The position numbers were made by a program, and so were the translations under genes. A DNA stretch of 21,808 bases from Methanocrinis alkalitolerans (GTDB lineage Archaea; Halobacteriota; Methanosarcinia; Methanotrichales; Methanotrichaceae). The stretch lies in contig NZ_JARFPL010000038.1 in the NCBI RefSeq assembly GCF_029167205.1, positions 1 to 21,808 on the forward strand, given 5' to 3'. Shown here piece by piece: positions 13,867-21,218 of the stretch. The notes under the pieces are model-generated. The model was not told where the DNA came from. It did not search any database and saw only the letters and a list, made by a program, of their open reading frames with translations. Position 1 is the first letter of the stretch, and every line of letters starts with the position of its first letter.

Positions 13867-15075
13867 ATGGGATCGATGGCGGAACCGGCTTGCGACTTTG
13901 ACCTATGGGTGATCTCAGTCCTGGGAAAGGACCGGCCGGGGATAATCTGCGACCTTCTGGAGGCTCCGGCGAAGATGAAGGTCAACATCGTCGACCTCGA
14001 CCAGAGGATCCTCCAGGGTCGCCTGGTGATGTCAATGGTGGCGGACTTCGGAAAGGCCGACGCGACACCGAAGGAGCTTGAGGCCGCCCTCCAAAGAACG
14101 GCGGCGGATCTCGGAGTCGAGGTCAGCTTCCTACCCATAGATCAATACCGGGGTAAGCGGATGGGGAGAAAGAACCTCCATGTGGTGACGATCCTCGCGA
14201 GGGACAGGGTGGGGATAATCTACGACGTCGCGACCCTCGCCGCCGAGAGGGGGGTCAACATCGAGAAGGCCCTCGTCACCGCGAGAGGCGAGTTGATATC
14301 CATCGAGTTCGTTATGGACTTCGGCCCCCTCGATGCCGAGAGGCTCCGGGGGGATCTGAAGGCCGAGTGCGAGAAGCTGGGCCTCGACGTCGTCGTCCAG
14401 AGCCTGGACAAGTCCAGAAAGGAGAGGCGGCTCATCGTATTCGACATGGACTCGACGATAGTCGACTTCGAGACGATAAATCAGATGGCATCTTTTGCGG
14501 GGGTCGACCGGGAGGTGGAGGAGATCACCATGCGGGCCATGAACGGAGAGCTGGACTTCGAGGAGGCCCTGAGGAGCAGGGTCCGCCTCCTGAAGGGGAC
14601 GCCCGAGGGGGCGCTGGAGGAGATCGCAAAGAACATACAGCTAACCCCCGGTTCCGAAGAGCTGATCCACCACCTCAAAGAGGTGGGGTACAAGACCGCC
14701 CTGATCAGCGGCGGCTTCACCTACTTTACCGACATCCTCAAGGAGAGGCTCGGCTTCGACTACACCTTCGCCAACGTCCTGGAGATCAGGGACGGGGTCC
14801 TCACCGGCGAGATCGAGGGTGAGATCATAGACGGAGCCGCCAAGGGGAGGATCGTAAATGACCTCGCCGGCCTCGAAGGGATCAGCTCCGACGGGGTTGT
14901 AGCCGTCGGCGACGGGGCCAACGACTGCCTGATGATCCAGAACGCCGGCCTCGGGGTCGCCTTCAACGCCAAGGAGATCCTCAAGAAGGTATCTGACGGG
15001 AGCCTCTCCAAGGAGAACCTCATAGGCCTATTGAACGTCCTGGGGCTCGCAGACAAGGGCGGGGATCTCCTCTAG
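13867..15075 (+). CDS. serB: Phosphoserine phosphatase with two N-terminal ACT domains
   Basis: SerB dephosphorylates phosphoserine in serine biosynthesis. ATG 13867 is chosen because GGAG lies 6 bases upstream and a TATA box lies at 13818; the frame extends to a TTG at 13777. Residues about 8-90 and 103-180 are two ACT domains (VISVLGKDRPGIICDLLEAP and VVTILARDRVGIIYDVATLA), which usually sense amino acids, so feedback control by serine is plausible. The HAD phosphatase follows with the nucleophile motif D193-M-D195-S-T, S281-G-G, K326, and GDGANDC with D349 and D353. All catalytic residues are intact at 402 aa. It is divergent from aglB. Confidence 0.95.
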   Translation: MGSMAEPACDFDLWVISVLGKDRPGIICDLLEAPAKMKVNIVDLDQRILQGRLVMSMVADFGKADATPKELEAALQRTAADLGVEVSFLPIDQYRGKRMGRKNLHVVTILARDRVGIIYDVATLAAERGVNIEKALVTARGELISIEFVMDFGPLDAERLRGDLKAECEKLGLDVVVQSLDKSRKERRLIVFDMDSTIVDFETINQMASFAGVDREVEEITMRAMNGELDFEEALRSRVRLLKGTPEGALEEIAKNIQLTPGSEELIHHLKEVGYKTALISGGFTYFTDILKERLGFDYTFANVLEIRDGVLTGEIEGEIIDGAAKGRIVNDLAGLEGISSDGVVAVGDGANDCLMIQNAGLGVAFNAKEILKKVSDGSLSKENLIGLLNVLGLADKGGDLL

Positions 15076-15131
15076 GGCTAGCGCACTCCACTGCCCCCCG
15101 GAGGGGCTGTCCGCCGGATCCGGAAAAAGCA

Positions 15132-15140
15132 TTTATACTT
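15132..15140 (+). promoter_or_regulatory. TATA box of the S19e-FtsY operon
   Basis: TTTATACTT is preceded by an A-rich BRE-like AAAAAGCA. Transcription would start near 15162, giving a leader of about 35 nt that ends in CGGAGGA (15181-15187). Confidence 0.6.
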
Positions 15141-15196
15141 GACGGATTTTAATGACTCTGATTCGTTGATTATCTAGTATCGGAGGATTGAATGAT

Positions 15197-15646
15197 TTGA
15201 CGACTGTTTATGACGTGCCTCCCAACAACCTGATAGATGCTGTGGCAGAAGAGCTGAAGACCAGCGGGAAGATCGAGCCGCCTGAGTGGTCGGCTTATGT
15301 GAAGACTGGAGTGAACAAGGAGATGCCCCCAGTAAACCCGGACTGGTGGTACGTGCGGTGCGCATCGGTCCTCCGCCGCCTATACATCGACGGGCCCGTG
15401 GGCGTATCGAGGCTCCGGTCCTACTACGGCGGAAAACACAGAAGGAAGACCGTCACCGGCAGCTTCGCCAAGGGGAGCGGGTCTGTCTTGAGGGTGGCGC
15501 TCCAGCAGCTGGAGAAGGCGGGTTACGTAAAGAAGATGAAGACAGGACGGCAGCTCACCCCCCTGGGCCAGTCTTTCCTGGACAACATATCTCATCAGGT
15601 CAAAATAGAGGTACAGAAATCGATCCCGGAGCTGGAGAGGTATTGA
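15197..15646 (+). CDS. rps19e: 30S ribosomal protein S19e
   Basis: This 149-aa protein begins (M)TTVYDVP, the usual start of archaeal S19e. It contains WYVRCASVLRRLY and YYGGKHRRKT, both characteristic. The start is TTG 15197, 9 bases after CGGAGGA (15181-15187). An in-frame TTG at 15188 touches the ribosome site and is less likely. Between the ribosome site and the TTG lies a two-codon ORF, ATG ATT TGA (15192-15200), in another frame and overlapping the start. This is the first gene of a nine-gene translation and secretion operon. Confidence 0.95.
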   Translation: MTTVYDVPPNNLIDAVAEELKTSGKIEPPEWSAYVKTGVNKEMPPVNPDWWYVRCASVLRRLYIDGPVGVSRLRSYYGGKHRRKTVTGSFAKGSGSVLRVALQQLEKAGYVKKMKTGRQLTPLGQSFLDNISHQVKIEVQKSIPELERY

Positions 15647-15649
15647 TCC

Positions 15650-16003
15650 ATGGATATGGATGATGAGCTCGCAGAGCTGAAGCGCAAGAGGATAGAAGAG
15701 CTCCAGAGGCAGCAGGCCGGCTCCCAGATGTACGCCGCCCAGCAGGCCCAGCAGGAGCAGATGCAGCAGGAGATGGAGGCCCGAAAGCAGGCGATTCTGA
15801 GGGCGATCCTCACCCCCGAGGCGAGGGAGAGGCTCAGCAGCATTAGGATGGCCCGCCCCGAGTTTGCATCCCAGATCGAGTCTCAGCTGGTGGTCCTGGC
15901 CCAGAGCGGCCGGCTCCAGAGCGCCATAACAGACGAGCAGCTCAAAGCCATACTCAAACAGATTCAGCCCAAGAAGAGGGAGATCAACATCACCAGGCGA
16001 TGA
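15650..16003 (+). CDS. PDCD5-family DNA-binding protein
   Basis: This 117-aa protein is the archaeal homologue of PDCD5/TFAR19. It has a charged and Gln-rich N-terminal helix (LKRKRIEELQRQQ, then AAQQAQQEQMQQEMEARK), a helical core with LTPEARERLSSIRMARPE, and a basic tail (KKREINITRR). The exact role is not established: DNA binding is reported for some members, and eukaryotic PDCD5 associates with a chaperonin. It is placed directly after rps19e, as in other archaea. ATG 15650 has GGAGAGG upstream; ATG 15656 is possible. Its stop overlaps the next gene (ATGA). Confidence 0.93.
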   Translation: MDMDDELAELKRKRIEELQRQQAGSQMYAAQQAQQEQMQQEMEARKQAILRAILTPEARERLSSIRMARPEFASQIESQLVVLAQSGRLQSAITDEQLKAILKQIQPKKREINITRR

Positions 16004-16596
16004 AGGTCGTAGTTCTCTTCAGCGGCGGCAAGGACAGCGCCTTAGCCTCGATTCTTCTGGAACCGTTCTTTGATGTGGAGCTCGCGACCTTCGCCTTCGG
16101 TCGCCACGATACGGACGAGGCGGCGAAGGGGGCGGCAGAGGTTTTGGACCTCCCCCACAGGACGATCGTCTTCGAGGACGGAGTTGTGGAGGAGGCCCTG
16201 GAGATTCTCCTCCGGGCGGGATATCCGAGGGACGGACTCAACCACCTCCACAGAAACGCCCTCGAGGTCCTCTCCAAGGAACGGGAGTTTCTGGCCGACG
16301 GGACCAAGAGAGAAGATCGGGCTCCCATGATGACCCCTGACGGGGTCAGGAGCCTGGAGGACAGGCGCAAAGTCCATTACATCAGGCCTCTGGCGGGGTA
16401 CGGGTCCAAGACGATCAACGACCTGGCATCTCGCTATTTGGACTTCGAGACGCTCCCCAGCGAGGACCGGCCCGCCTCCGACTTCGAGGTAGGGCTGAGG
16501 CTGGCGCTGGAGGAGAGGTTTGGGCGGGAGGCGGTATCGAGGATATTTCCCGCCCACCACATGCACACGAGAGTAGTCAGGAGGAAGAGGATTTGA
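16000..16596 (+). CDS. PP-loop (N-type) ATP pyrophosphatase-like protein
   Basis: This 198-aa protein starts with a beta strand and the PP-loop SGGKDS (8-13), which binds ATP and adenylates a substrate in tRNA-modifying and ligase enzymes of this fold. Later motifs include KREDRAPMM and VHYIRPLAGYGSKTI. There is no cysteine pair of the TtcA/Ncs6 type and no RNA-binding domain, so the substrate is unknown; tRNA modification would fit the ribosomal context. Its ATG overlaps the PDCD5 stop, and its TGA overlaps the TTG of L39e. Confidence 0.85.
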   Translation: MKVVVLFSGGKDSALASILLEPFFDVELATFAFGRHDTDEAAKGAAEVLDLPHRTIVFEDGVVEEALEILLRAGYPRDGLNHLHRNALEVLSKEREFLADGTKREDRAPMMTPDGVRSLEDRRKVHYIRPLAGYGSKTINDLASRYLDFETLPSEDRPASDFEVGLRLALEERFGREAVSRIFPAHHMHTRVVRRKRI

Positions 16597-16742
16597 GCAG
16601 GAGAACCAAAGGGAAGAAGATCAGACACGCCAAGGCCTTCGGCCAGAACAGGCGAGTGCCCGGCTGGGTGATCATAAAGACGATGCGAAACGTTGTGAGC
16701 CACCCCAAGAGACGTCACTGGAGACGGAGCAGCATAGAGTGA
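16593..16742 (+). CDS. rpl39e: 50S ribosomal protein L39e
   Basis: This 49-aa very basic protein lines the ribosomal exit tunnel. The frame reads (M)SRRTKGKKIRHAKAFGQNR, then RVPGWVIIKT and a VVSHPKRRHWRRSS ending, all hallmarks of L39e. The start is TTG 16593, with AGGAGG (16579-16584) 8 bases upstream; the TTG overlaps the stop of the PP-loop gene. The small size and TTG start make it easy to miss. Confidence 0.96.
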   Translation: MSRRTKGKKIRHAKAFGQNRRVPGWVIIKTMRNVVSHPKRRHWRRSSIE

Positions 16743-16751
16743 GGGTTGATG

Positions 16752-17024
16752 ATGGCGGAGACAGAACGAGTTTATACGATTCCTTTGAGGGAAGTGAAGA
16801 AGGCTCCGAGGTGGAAGAGGAGCAAGAGGGCTGTGGACGAGGTGAGAAAGTACCTGGCGAAACATATGAAGACGCCCGTCGATGAGGTGAAGATTGGCGC
16901 TGGCCTCAACGAGGCGATCTGGGCGAGGGGCTCAGAGAAGCCACCTGCCAGGGTGAGGGTGAAAGCGGTCAAGTTCGATGATGGCGGGGTTGAGGCGGAG
17001 TTTGCAGGCGAACGGATCAGATAA
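16752..17024 (+). CDS. rpl31e: 50S ribosomal protein L31e
   Basis: This 90-aa protein contains the family's ERVYTIPLREVKKAPRWKRS opening and the KYLAKHMK helix. ATG 16752 is preferred over ATG 16749 and TTG 16746 because GTGAGGG (16739-16745) is best spaced from it. It follows L39e by 9 bases, and its last codons overlap the start of aIF6. Confidence 0.95.
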   Translation: MAETERVYTIPLREVKKAPRWKRSKRAVDEVRKYLAKHMKTPVDEVKIGAGLNEAIWARGSEKPPARVRVKAVKFDDGGVEAEFAGERIR

Positions 17025-17679
17025 ACGGCTGAAGATAGCGGGAAGCTCCCTTCTGGGGGTCTTCGGCTGCTGCACCGAAGAGGCGGTGCTGGTCCCTCCC
17101 GAGACGGTCGATGGGGCGATGAGGGCGATCGAGAGGCACCTGGGGCTCGTCCCGCTGAAGATGACGGTGGCGGACAGCTCCGTCGTGGGGTCCCTCGTCT
17201 GCGCCAACAGCCGCGGTTTCATCCTTACGCCTCACGCCAGCGAAGAGGATATGGCGAGGCTATCTCCCCTCGGCAGGGTGGCCAGGCTCCCCGGAAAGAT
17301 CAGCGCCGCAGGAAACGTAATCCTCGCCAACGACACCGCCGCCCTGGTCCATCCGGGGCTATCGGACCGGGCATGCGAGAGCATAAAAAGGACCCTGGGC
17401 GTCGAGGTCCGGCGGGGTACCATCGGCGGCCTCAAGACCGTCGGGATGACCTCCGCCGTCACCAACCGGGGCGTTCTCACCCATCCGAGGCTATCGGAGG
17501 CGGAACTGGCGGATCTGGAGGACCTCTTCGGCCTCCCCGTCGACGTGGGGACGGTGAACTTCGGGTCTCCTCTGGTGGGGTCGGCGATCCTCGCCAACGG
17601 CAAAGGGTACGTCGCCGGAGACGAGACGACGGGTCCGGAGCTGGGCCGGATCGAAGATGCTTTGGGTTTTATGGGGTAA
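17002..17679 (+). CDS. eif6: Translation initiation factor 6 (aIF6)
   Basis: aIF6 binds the 50S subunit and blocks premature joining with the 30S subunit. The 225-aa protein shows the repeated pentein-fold pattern: LLGVFGCCTEEAVLVPP, SSVVGSLVCANSRGFILTP, GNVILANDTAALVHP, GMTSAVTNRGVLTHP, GSAILANGKGYVAGDETTG. These are the five pseudo-repeats. The start is uncertain. TTG 17002 with GAGG at 16992-16995 gives a normal family length and overlaps L31e by 23 bases; ATG 16978 or 16981 would add eight or seven residues. The overlap suggests coupled translation. Confidence 0.93.
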   Translation: MQANGSDKRLKIAGSSLLGVFGCCTEEAVLVPPETVDGAMRAIERHLGLVPLKMTVADSSVVGSLVCANSRGFILTPHASEEDMARLSPLGRVARLPGKISAAGNVILANDTAALVHPGLSDRACESIKRTLGVEVRRGTIGGLKTVGMTSAVTNRGVLTHPRLSEAELADLEDLFGLPVDVGTVNFGSPLVGSAILANGKGYVAGDETTGPELGRIEDALGFMG

Positions 17680-17683
17680 TCTT

Positions 17684-17863
17684 ATGGTCGATTTTGAGAT
17701 CAAAGGGAAGTTCAAGGTGAAGAACAGCTGGCAGTCCTTCTCCAAGGTGATCGAGAGCAACAGCGAGAAGAACGCCGTGGAGAAGGCCTACTCCCTCCTG
17801 GGGAGCAAGCAGGGAGTCAAGAGAAACCTGGTGAAGATAGAAGAGGTGAAGGCGCTTGGCTGA
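17684..17863 (+). CDS. rplX: 50S ribosomal protein LX (L18Ae/L20a)
   Basis: This 59-aa protein is the short archaeal LX. It begins MVDFEIKGKFKVK, followed by WQSFSKVIESNSEKNAVEKA and a basic KQGVKRNLVKIEEV end. ATG 17684 lies 4 bases after the aIF6 stop. Its 3' end, containing GAGGTGA (17844-17850), is the ribosome site for the next gene, and its stop overlaps prefoldin alpha. Confidence 0.93.
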   Translation: MVDFEIKGKFKVKNSWQSFSKVIESNSEKNAVEKAYSLLGSKQGVKRNLVKIEEVKALG

Positions 17864-18293
17864 GTCCCCGGCTGTTCCCAGCGAGGAGGAGGTCAGGAGA
17901 CTCCTGATGGTTTATCAGCAGCGCCAGGCCGAGGCCGAGGCGATAGTCCGGCAGCTGGGGCTCTTCCAGCTCTCGATGGAGGGGTGCGAGAAGGCCCTCA
18001 AGGCGGTGGAGGCGATGGAGGCGGCCGAAGATGGACAGGATATGCTGGTGCCCATCGGCCAGGACTCCTTCGTCCACGCAAAGCTCTCCACCAAGGATAA
18101 GGTGATCGTGGGGGTGGGCGCCGGGGTGAGCATCGAGAAGAGCGCCGCCGACGCCAAAGAGGATCTCAGCAAGAGGAAGGCTCAGCTATCGGAGGCCTCA
18201 GGTAAGCTCAGCCAGACCCTCTCCAGGATCGAGGAGGAGATGGGGAAGATCCAGTCGATCGCCGCCCAGTACGAGAGGCAGTTTTCAGAGTAG
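17856..18293 (+). CDS. pfdA: Prefoldin alpha subunit
   Basis: Prefoldin is a hexameric chaperone that hands unfolded proteins to the thermosome. The 145-aa subunit has two long coiled-coil helices (about 8-55 and 98-143). They flank a beta-hairpin region with LVPIGQDSFVHAKL and VIVGVGAGVSIEKS, the alpha-subunit signature. The start is TTG 17856, 5 bases after GAGGTGA. The frame overlaps LX by 8 bases. Confidence 0.95.
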   Translation: MAESPAVPSEEEVRRLLMVYQQRQAEAEAIVRQLGLFQLSMEGCEKALKAVEAMEAAEDGQDMLVPIGQDSFVHAKLSTKDKVIVGVGAGVSIEKSAADAKEDLSKRKAQLSEASGKLSQTLSRIEEEMGKIQSIAAQYERQFSE

Positions 18294-18304
18294 GGGCGAA
18301 AGAG

Positions 18305-19423
18305 TTGTTCAACAGGTTCAAGGAGAGGCTTAAGGGGTTCAAAGAGGCCGTCTCCACCAAGATCCAGGAGAAGGGGGAGGCCGAAGCCAAGAAGGCCGAG
18401 GCGAAAGCCGCCGACAAGTCCAACGCCGAAGAGAAGAGGCCCACCCAAGATAAGGGCGGAGCAGTCGCCGCAAAAGAGGGCAAGGCGGGAGAGGAAGAGG
18501 CGGGACAAGTCCAGAATAACGGCGCGAAGGCGAAGCAGTCCTTCACCTCCAGGGCAAAGTCCCTCATATTTGAGCAGGAGGTGGTCCTGGACGAAAAGGA
18601 CCTCGCCGACCCCCTCTGGGAGCTGGAGATGGCCCTCATGGAGAGCGACGTCGCCCTCCCCGTCGCCGAGACGATCGTCGCCACAGTGAGAGACGAGCTC
18701 GTCGGGCGAAAGAAGAAGATCCGGGCCGACATCGGCGAGATAGTCGAGGAGGCGCTCAGGTCAGCCCTCTTCAAGGTCCTCTCTGAGAACTATTTCGACG
18801 TCGACGAGTTCATCGCGCGGGCCGATAAACCGGTGAAGATCGTCTTCGTCGGGGTGAATGGGACCGGCAAGACCACATCCATCGCCAAGGTGGCGAGGTA
18901 CCTGAGAGATCGGGGCTACTCCGTCGTCCTCGCCGCCGGGGACACCTTCCGGGCCGGGGCTGTGGAGCAGATCGAGGTCCACGCGAAGAACCTGGAGGTG
19001 AAGCTCGTCAAGCACAAGGACGGCAAAGATCCCGCAGCCGTCATCTTCGACGCCGTGGAGTACGCAAAAGCCCACCACAGGGACGTCGTCCTCGCGGACA
19101 CCGCAGGGAGGCTTCACACCAACATCAACCTGATGGACCAGATGAAGAAGATCGTGAGGGTGGTGGACCCCGACCTTCTGATATTCGTCGACGAGGCGAT
19201 CGCCGGAAACGACGCCGTCGAGAGGGCGAGGCTCTTCAACGAGGCGGTGCCCATCGACGGAACGATCCTCACCAAGACCGACGCCGACGCCAAAGGGGGC
19301 GCCGCCATATCCATATCTCACATCACAGGAAAGCCGGTCCTCTTCCTGGGGGTCGGCCAGGATTATCCAGACCTGGTGAAGTTCGAGCCTGACTGGCTCC
19401 TGGATCGGCTCCTGGGGTCATGA
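18305..19423 (+). CDS. ftsY: Signal recognition particle receptor FtsY
   Basis: FtsY is the membrane-associated GTPase that docks SRP-ribosome complexes. The start is TTG 18305 (giving MFNRFKERLKGF), 11 bases after the prefoldin stop. Residues about 20-75 are a charged, low-complexity Lys/Glu/Ala A domain. The N domain follows (about 85-165), then the G domain: GVNGTGKTT (183-191), DTFRAGA (213-219), DTAGR (265-269), TKTD (323-326) and GVGQ (349-352). The SRP-GTPase set is complete. It closes the operon and is followed by a hairpin terminator. The weak ribosome site (GGGGCG) suggests coupling to pfdA. Confidence 0.96.
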   Translation: MFNRFKERLKGFKEAVSTKIQEKGEAEAKKAEAKAADKSNAEEKRPTQDKGGAVAAKEGKAGEEEAGQVQNNGAKAKQSFTSRAKSLIFEQEVVLDEKDLADPLWELEMALMESDVALPVAETIVATVRDELVGRKKKIRADIGEIVEEALRSALFKVLSENYFDVDEFIARADKPVKIVFVGVNGTGKTTSIAKVARYLRDRGYSVVLAAGDTFRAGAVEQIEVHAKNLEVKLVKHKDGKDPAAVIFDAVEYAKAHHRDVVLADTAGRLHTNINLMDQMKKIVRVVDPDLLIFVDEAIAGNDAVERARLFNEAVPIDGTILTKTDADAKGGAAISISHITGKPVLFLGVGQDYPDLVKFEPDWLLDRLLGS

Positions 19424-19425
19424 AG

Positions 19426-19453
19426 GGGGCTTTCAGCCCCAAAATATCTTTCT
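19426..19453. terminator. Hairpin between convergent ftsY and HARP genes
   Basis: GGGGCT (19426-19431), loop TTC, AGCCCC (19435-19440), then AAAATATCTTTCTTT. It starts 3 bases after the ftsY stop and probably ends that operon; it may also act on the converging gene. Confidence 0.6.
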
Positions 19454-19460
19454 TTGGAAT

Positions 19461-20198
19461 TCAGAGGGTATCGTCCTCCCCCGATAAGGGGACGTAAAGG
19501 GGCAGGCCGGCGCTCTTCTGGATCGCCCTCGCCCGGCTCAAGTACTCCTTTATCATGACGGGGAAGGTCCTCGCCTCCAGGTACCTCAGGCCCAGCTGCT
19601 CCGCCCACTTCTGGACCCCCAGATCCTGCGATATGACCGCAGCGTTCAGCTCCTTTGCCAGGAGGAGGAGGTCTATGTCCGGTCCGCTGTCGAGGATGCC
19701 GTAGCGGAGGGCGTTCCTGTACTTCTCCCGGAACTTTCTCACTATCCCTCCCACCGCCTCCCTCTCGATCTCGTCTTTCATCGACGAAAGGTCTCCTTCT
19801 GTGGCGCTGAGGGCGATGCACCTGGCCACCGCCTCCCAGATCGCCCCCTCGGCGACGTTCATCCCCTTGTTAATCCTGCTTCTCATGTAGTAGACGTACT
19901 CGTAGAAGACCTTGGAGGGGATCTTCACCTCGTACCGGTCCGGGGTCATCTTGACGAGCCAGGTGTCGACCTTGATGAGAACCGCCTCGTCGCAGTCGTT
20001 GTGCTTGACGAAGTCCCTGATCTCGTTGTAGACGGAGGGGTAGGGGATGTAGCAGCTTATTCCGAGGTGGAGCCTCGCCTCGGCTATGCAGTCGAGGATG
20101 GCGTTCATCCCCTCGCAAATGTCGGTACAACCCTCCCCCTCCCAGGCGAGGGAGTCGGTGAGGGCTGTGGTATCTAGCACGAACCTCTGGCGCAACAT
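19461..20198 (-). CDS. RNA ligase partner / HARP family PIN-like nuclease
   Basis: This 245-aa protein opens with RQRFVLDTTALTD, a PIN-type metal-binding strand (D9, D15). Its C-terminal half has the other acidic residues in GPDIDLLLLAKEL (D174, D176) and AAVISQDLG (D192). This is the family named RNA ligase partner protein in archaea, also known as HARP after the Aquifex protein-only RNase P. Precursor-tRNA 5' cleavage is known for the Aquifex member; the archaeal role is less clear. The start is ATG 20198; no ribosome site is visible, and a TATA box about 27 bases upstream predicts a leaderless message. The frame is open to 20252. No RNA ligase gene lies next to it. Confidence 0.88.
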   Translation of the reverse strand: MLRQRFVLDTTALTDSLAWEGEGCTDICEGMNAILDCIAEARLHLGISCYIPYPSVYNEIRDFVKHNDCDEAVLIKVDTWLVKMTPDRYEVKIPSKVFYEYVYYMRSRINKGMNVAEGAIWEAVARCIALSATEGDLSSMKDEIEREAVGGIVRKFREKYRNALRYGILDSGPDIDLLLLAKELNAAVISQDLGVQKWAEQLGLRYLEARTFPVMIKEYLSRARAIQKSAGLPLYVPLSGEDDTL

Positions 20199-20220
20199 CT
20201 TGGCCAAGTATGTACGTCGT

Positions 20221-20228
20221 GATATAAG
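20221..20228 (-). promoter_or_regulatory. TATA box of the HARP gene (leaderless)
   Basis: The minus strand reads CTTATATC, centred about 26 bases from ATG 20198. This matches leaderless transcription and explains the missing ribosome site. Confidence 0.5.
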
Positions 20229-20254
20229 ACCGCTTTCCCGTCCCATCTCCACCG

Positions 20255-20263
20255 TATTTAAAG
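20255..20263 (+). promoter_or_regulatory. TATA-like box in the divergent HARP / DUF128 region
   Basis: TATTTAAAG on the plus strand predicts a start near 20286, about 50 bases before the DUF128 gene. The same element read on the minus strand (CTTTAAATA) could be a second HARP promoter. Confidence 0.45.
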
Positions 20264-20335
20264 GATGAGCGCCATGGCGGACCTTGCGCCGAGGTCGCGT
20301 CCCATCCCCGAAGAAGGGGTCGGCCTTCCGGCGGG

Positions 20336-21073
20336 ATGGATGCGGTGGTATCTTTGAAACCCCTGGTCTTTTGCCTGAGCAGAATCGAGAACCTGATGCA
20401 GAAGGTGAGCTTCGACCCCCAGAAGATGGAAGGCGCTATCATCACCAACACCACCATGGTGGACCTGAAGATGCTGGACTCTACCTTGCGGATATTTCGG
20501 GACGTCATGGAGAGCGGCCTCGCCGTCAGCCCCTACCTGAAGGTGGAGACGTTCGGGAGCAGGGCCAAGATACTATCCGCCTGCAGCATCACCGTCAGCG
20601 CCGTCCTCCTCAAGGCGGGGGTCCCTGTGAGGCCCCGGGGCGGGGGGGTGATCGAGGTGATCGACCGCGAGCCTGTTCGGTTCACCGACATGCTGATGTA
20701 CTGGGCGACGACGATCGACCCCATCGACGTCCTCATCAGCCAGGAGCTTACATCGGTTCTGGAGATGATGCAGACGGGGAGCGGAAGGATCCTCGGGAAC
20801 CTCCAGGAGGCTCCGATGCTGGCCGTCGAGAGGATCGAGGAGAGGCTCGAGGTCTTGGCGGAGGCCGGATTTTCTGGGGTCTTGGACCTGGGTGAGCCGA
20901 ACATGAACGTCCTGGGGGTATCGGTGGAGCGGGACCACGTGGGCCTGTCCCTCGTCGGAGGTACCAACATCGTCGCCGCCGCCATGAGCCATGGGATAGG
21001 TTTGAAGACCGAGTCTATAAGCAGCCTCACCGAGATCGGGGAGATGACCCACATCCAGGATCTCGTCTCGTAG
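20336..21073 (+). CDS. Stand-alone DUF128 (NrpR-type effector domain) protein
   Basis: The 245-aa sequence matches the DUF128 domain found in NrpR, the methanogen nitrogen repressor that senses 2-oxoglutarate. Seen features are a helical start, GSRAKILSACSITVSAVLLKAG, a FSGVLDLGEPNMNVLGV segment, the VERDHVGLSLVGGTNIVAAA motif and an EIGEMTHIQDL end. NrpR normally has an N-terminal winged helix and one or two DUF128 domains. Here there is one domain and no recognisable helix-turn-helix. It may sense a ligand and act through a partner, as NrpRI/NrpRII do in Methanosarcina, or have another role. ATG 20336 has only a weak GGCGG upstream. Confidence 0.78.
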   Translation: MDAVVSLKPLVFCLSRIENLMQKVSFDPQKMEGAIITNTTMVDLKMLDSTLRIFRDVMESGLAVSPYLKVETFGSRAKILSACSITVSAVLLKAGVPVRPRGGGVIEVIDREPVRFTDMLMYWATTIDPIDVLISQELTSVLEMMQTGSGRILGNLQEAPMLAVERIEERLEVLAEAGFSGVLDLGEPNMNVLGVSVERDHVGLSLVGGTNIVAAAMSHGIGLKTESISSLTEIGEMTHIQDLVS

Positions 21074-21143
21074 CTGGAGAAGAGGCGGACGCTACCGTCT
21101 CCCCCGGGCGACAGGAGAGGAGGAGTACGCCAGATCGATCTCC

Positions 21144-21159
21144 TCGCCTTTTGAGGCGA
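21144..21159. other. Perfect hairpin in the gap between DUF128 and TnpB
   Basis: TCGCCT-TTTG-AGGCGA forms a 6-bp stem with a 4-nt loop in the 145-bp gap 21074-21218. It is not followed by a T run. The gap also holds a palindromic TATA-like CTTTATAAG (21182-21190). No gene is visible there. Confidence 0.4.
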
Positions 21160-21218
21160 CCCTCAGAGACGGGGACCGAGCTCTTTATAAGATCATTCAC
21201 CAACTAATTTTCCGTCAA

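Noticed and set aside
15076..15131. Possible structured RNA after serB (CCCC/GGGG and CCGGATCCGG palindromes)
   Set aside because: The stems are short and alternative, with no T run or conserved motif, so nothing firm can be called.
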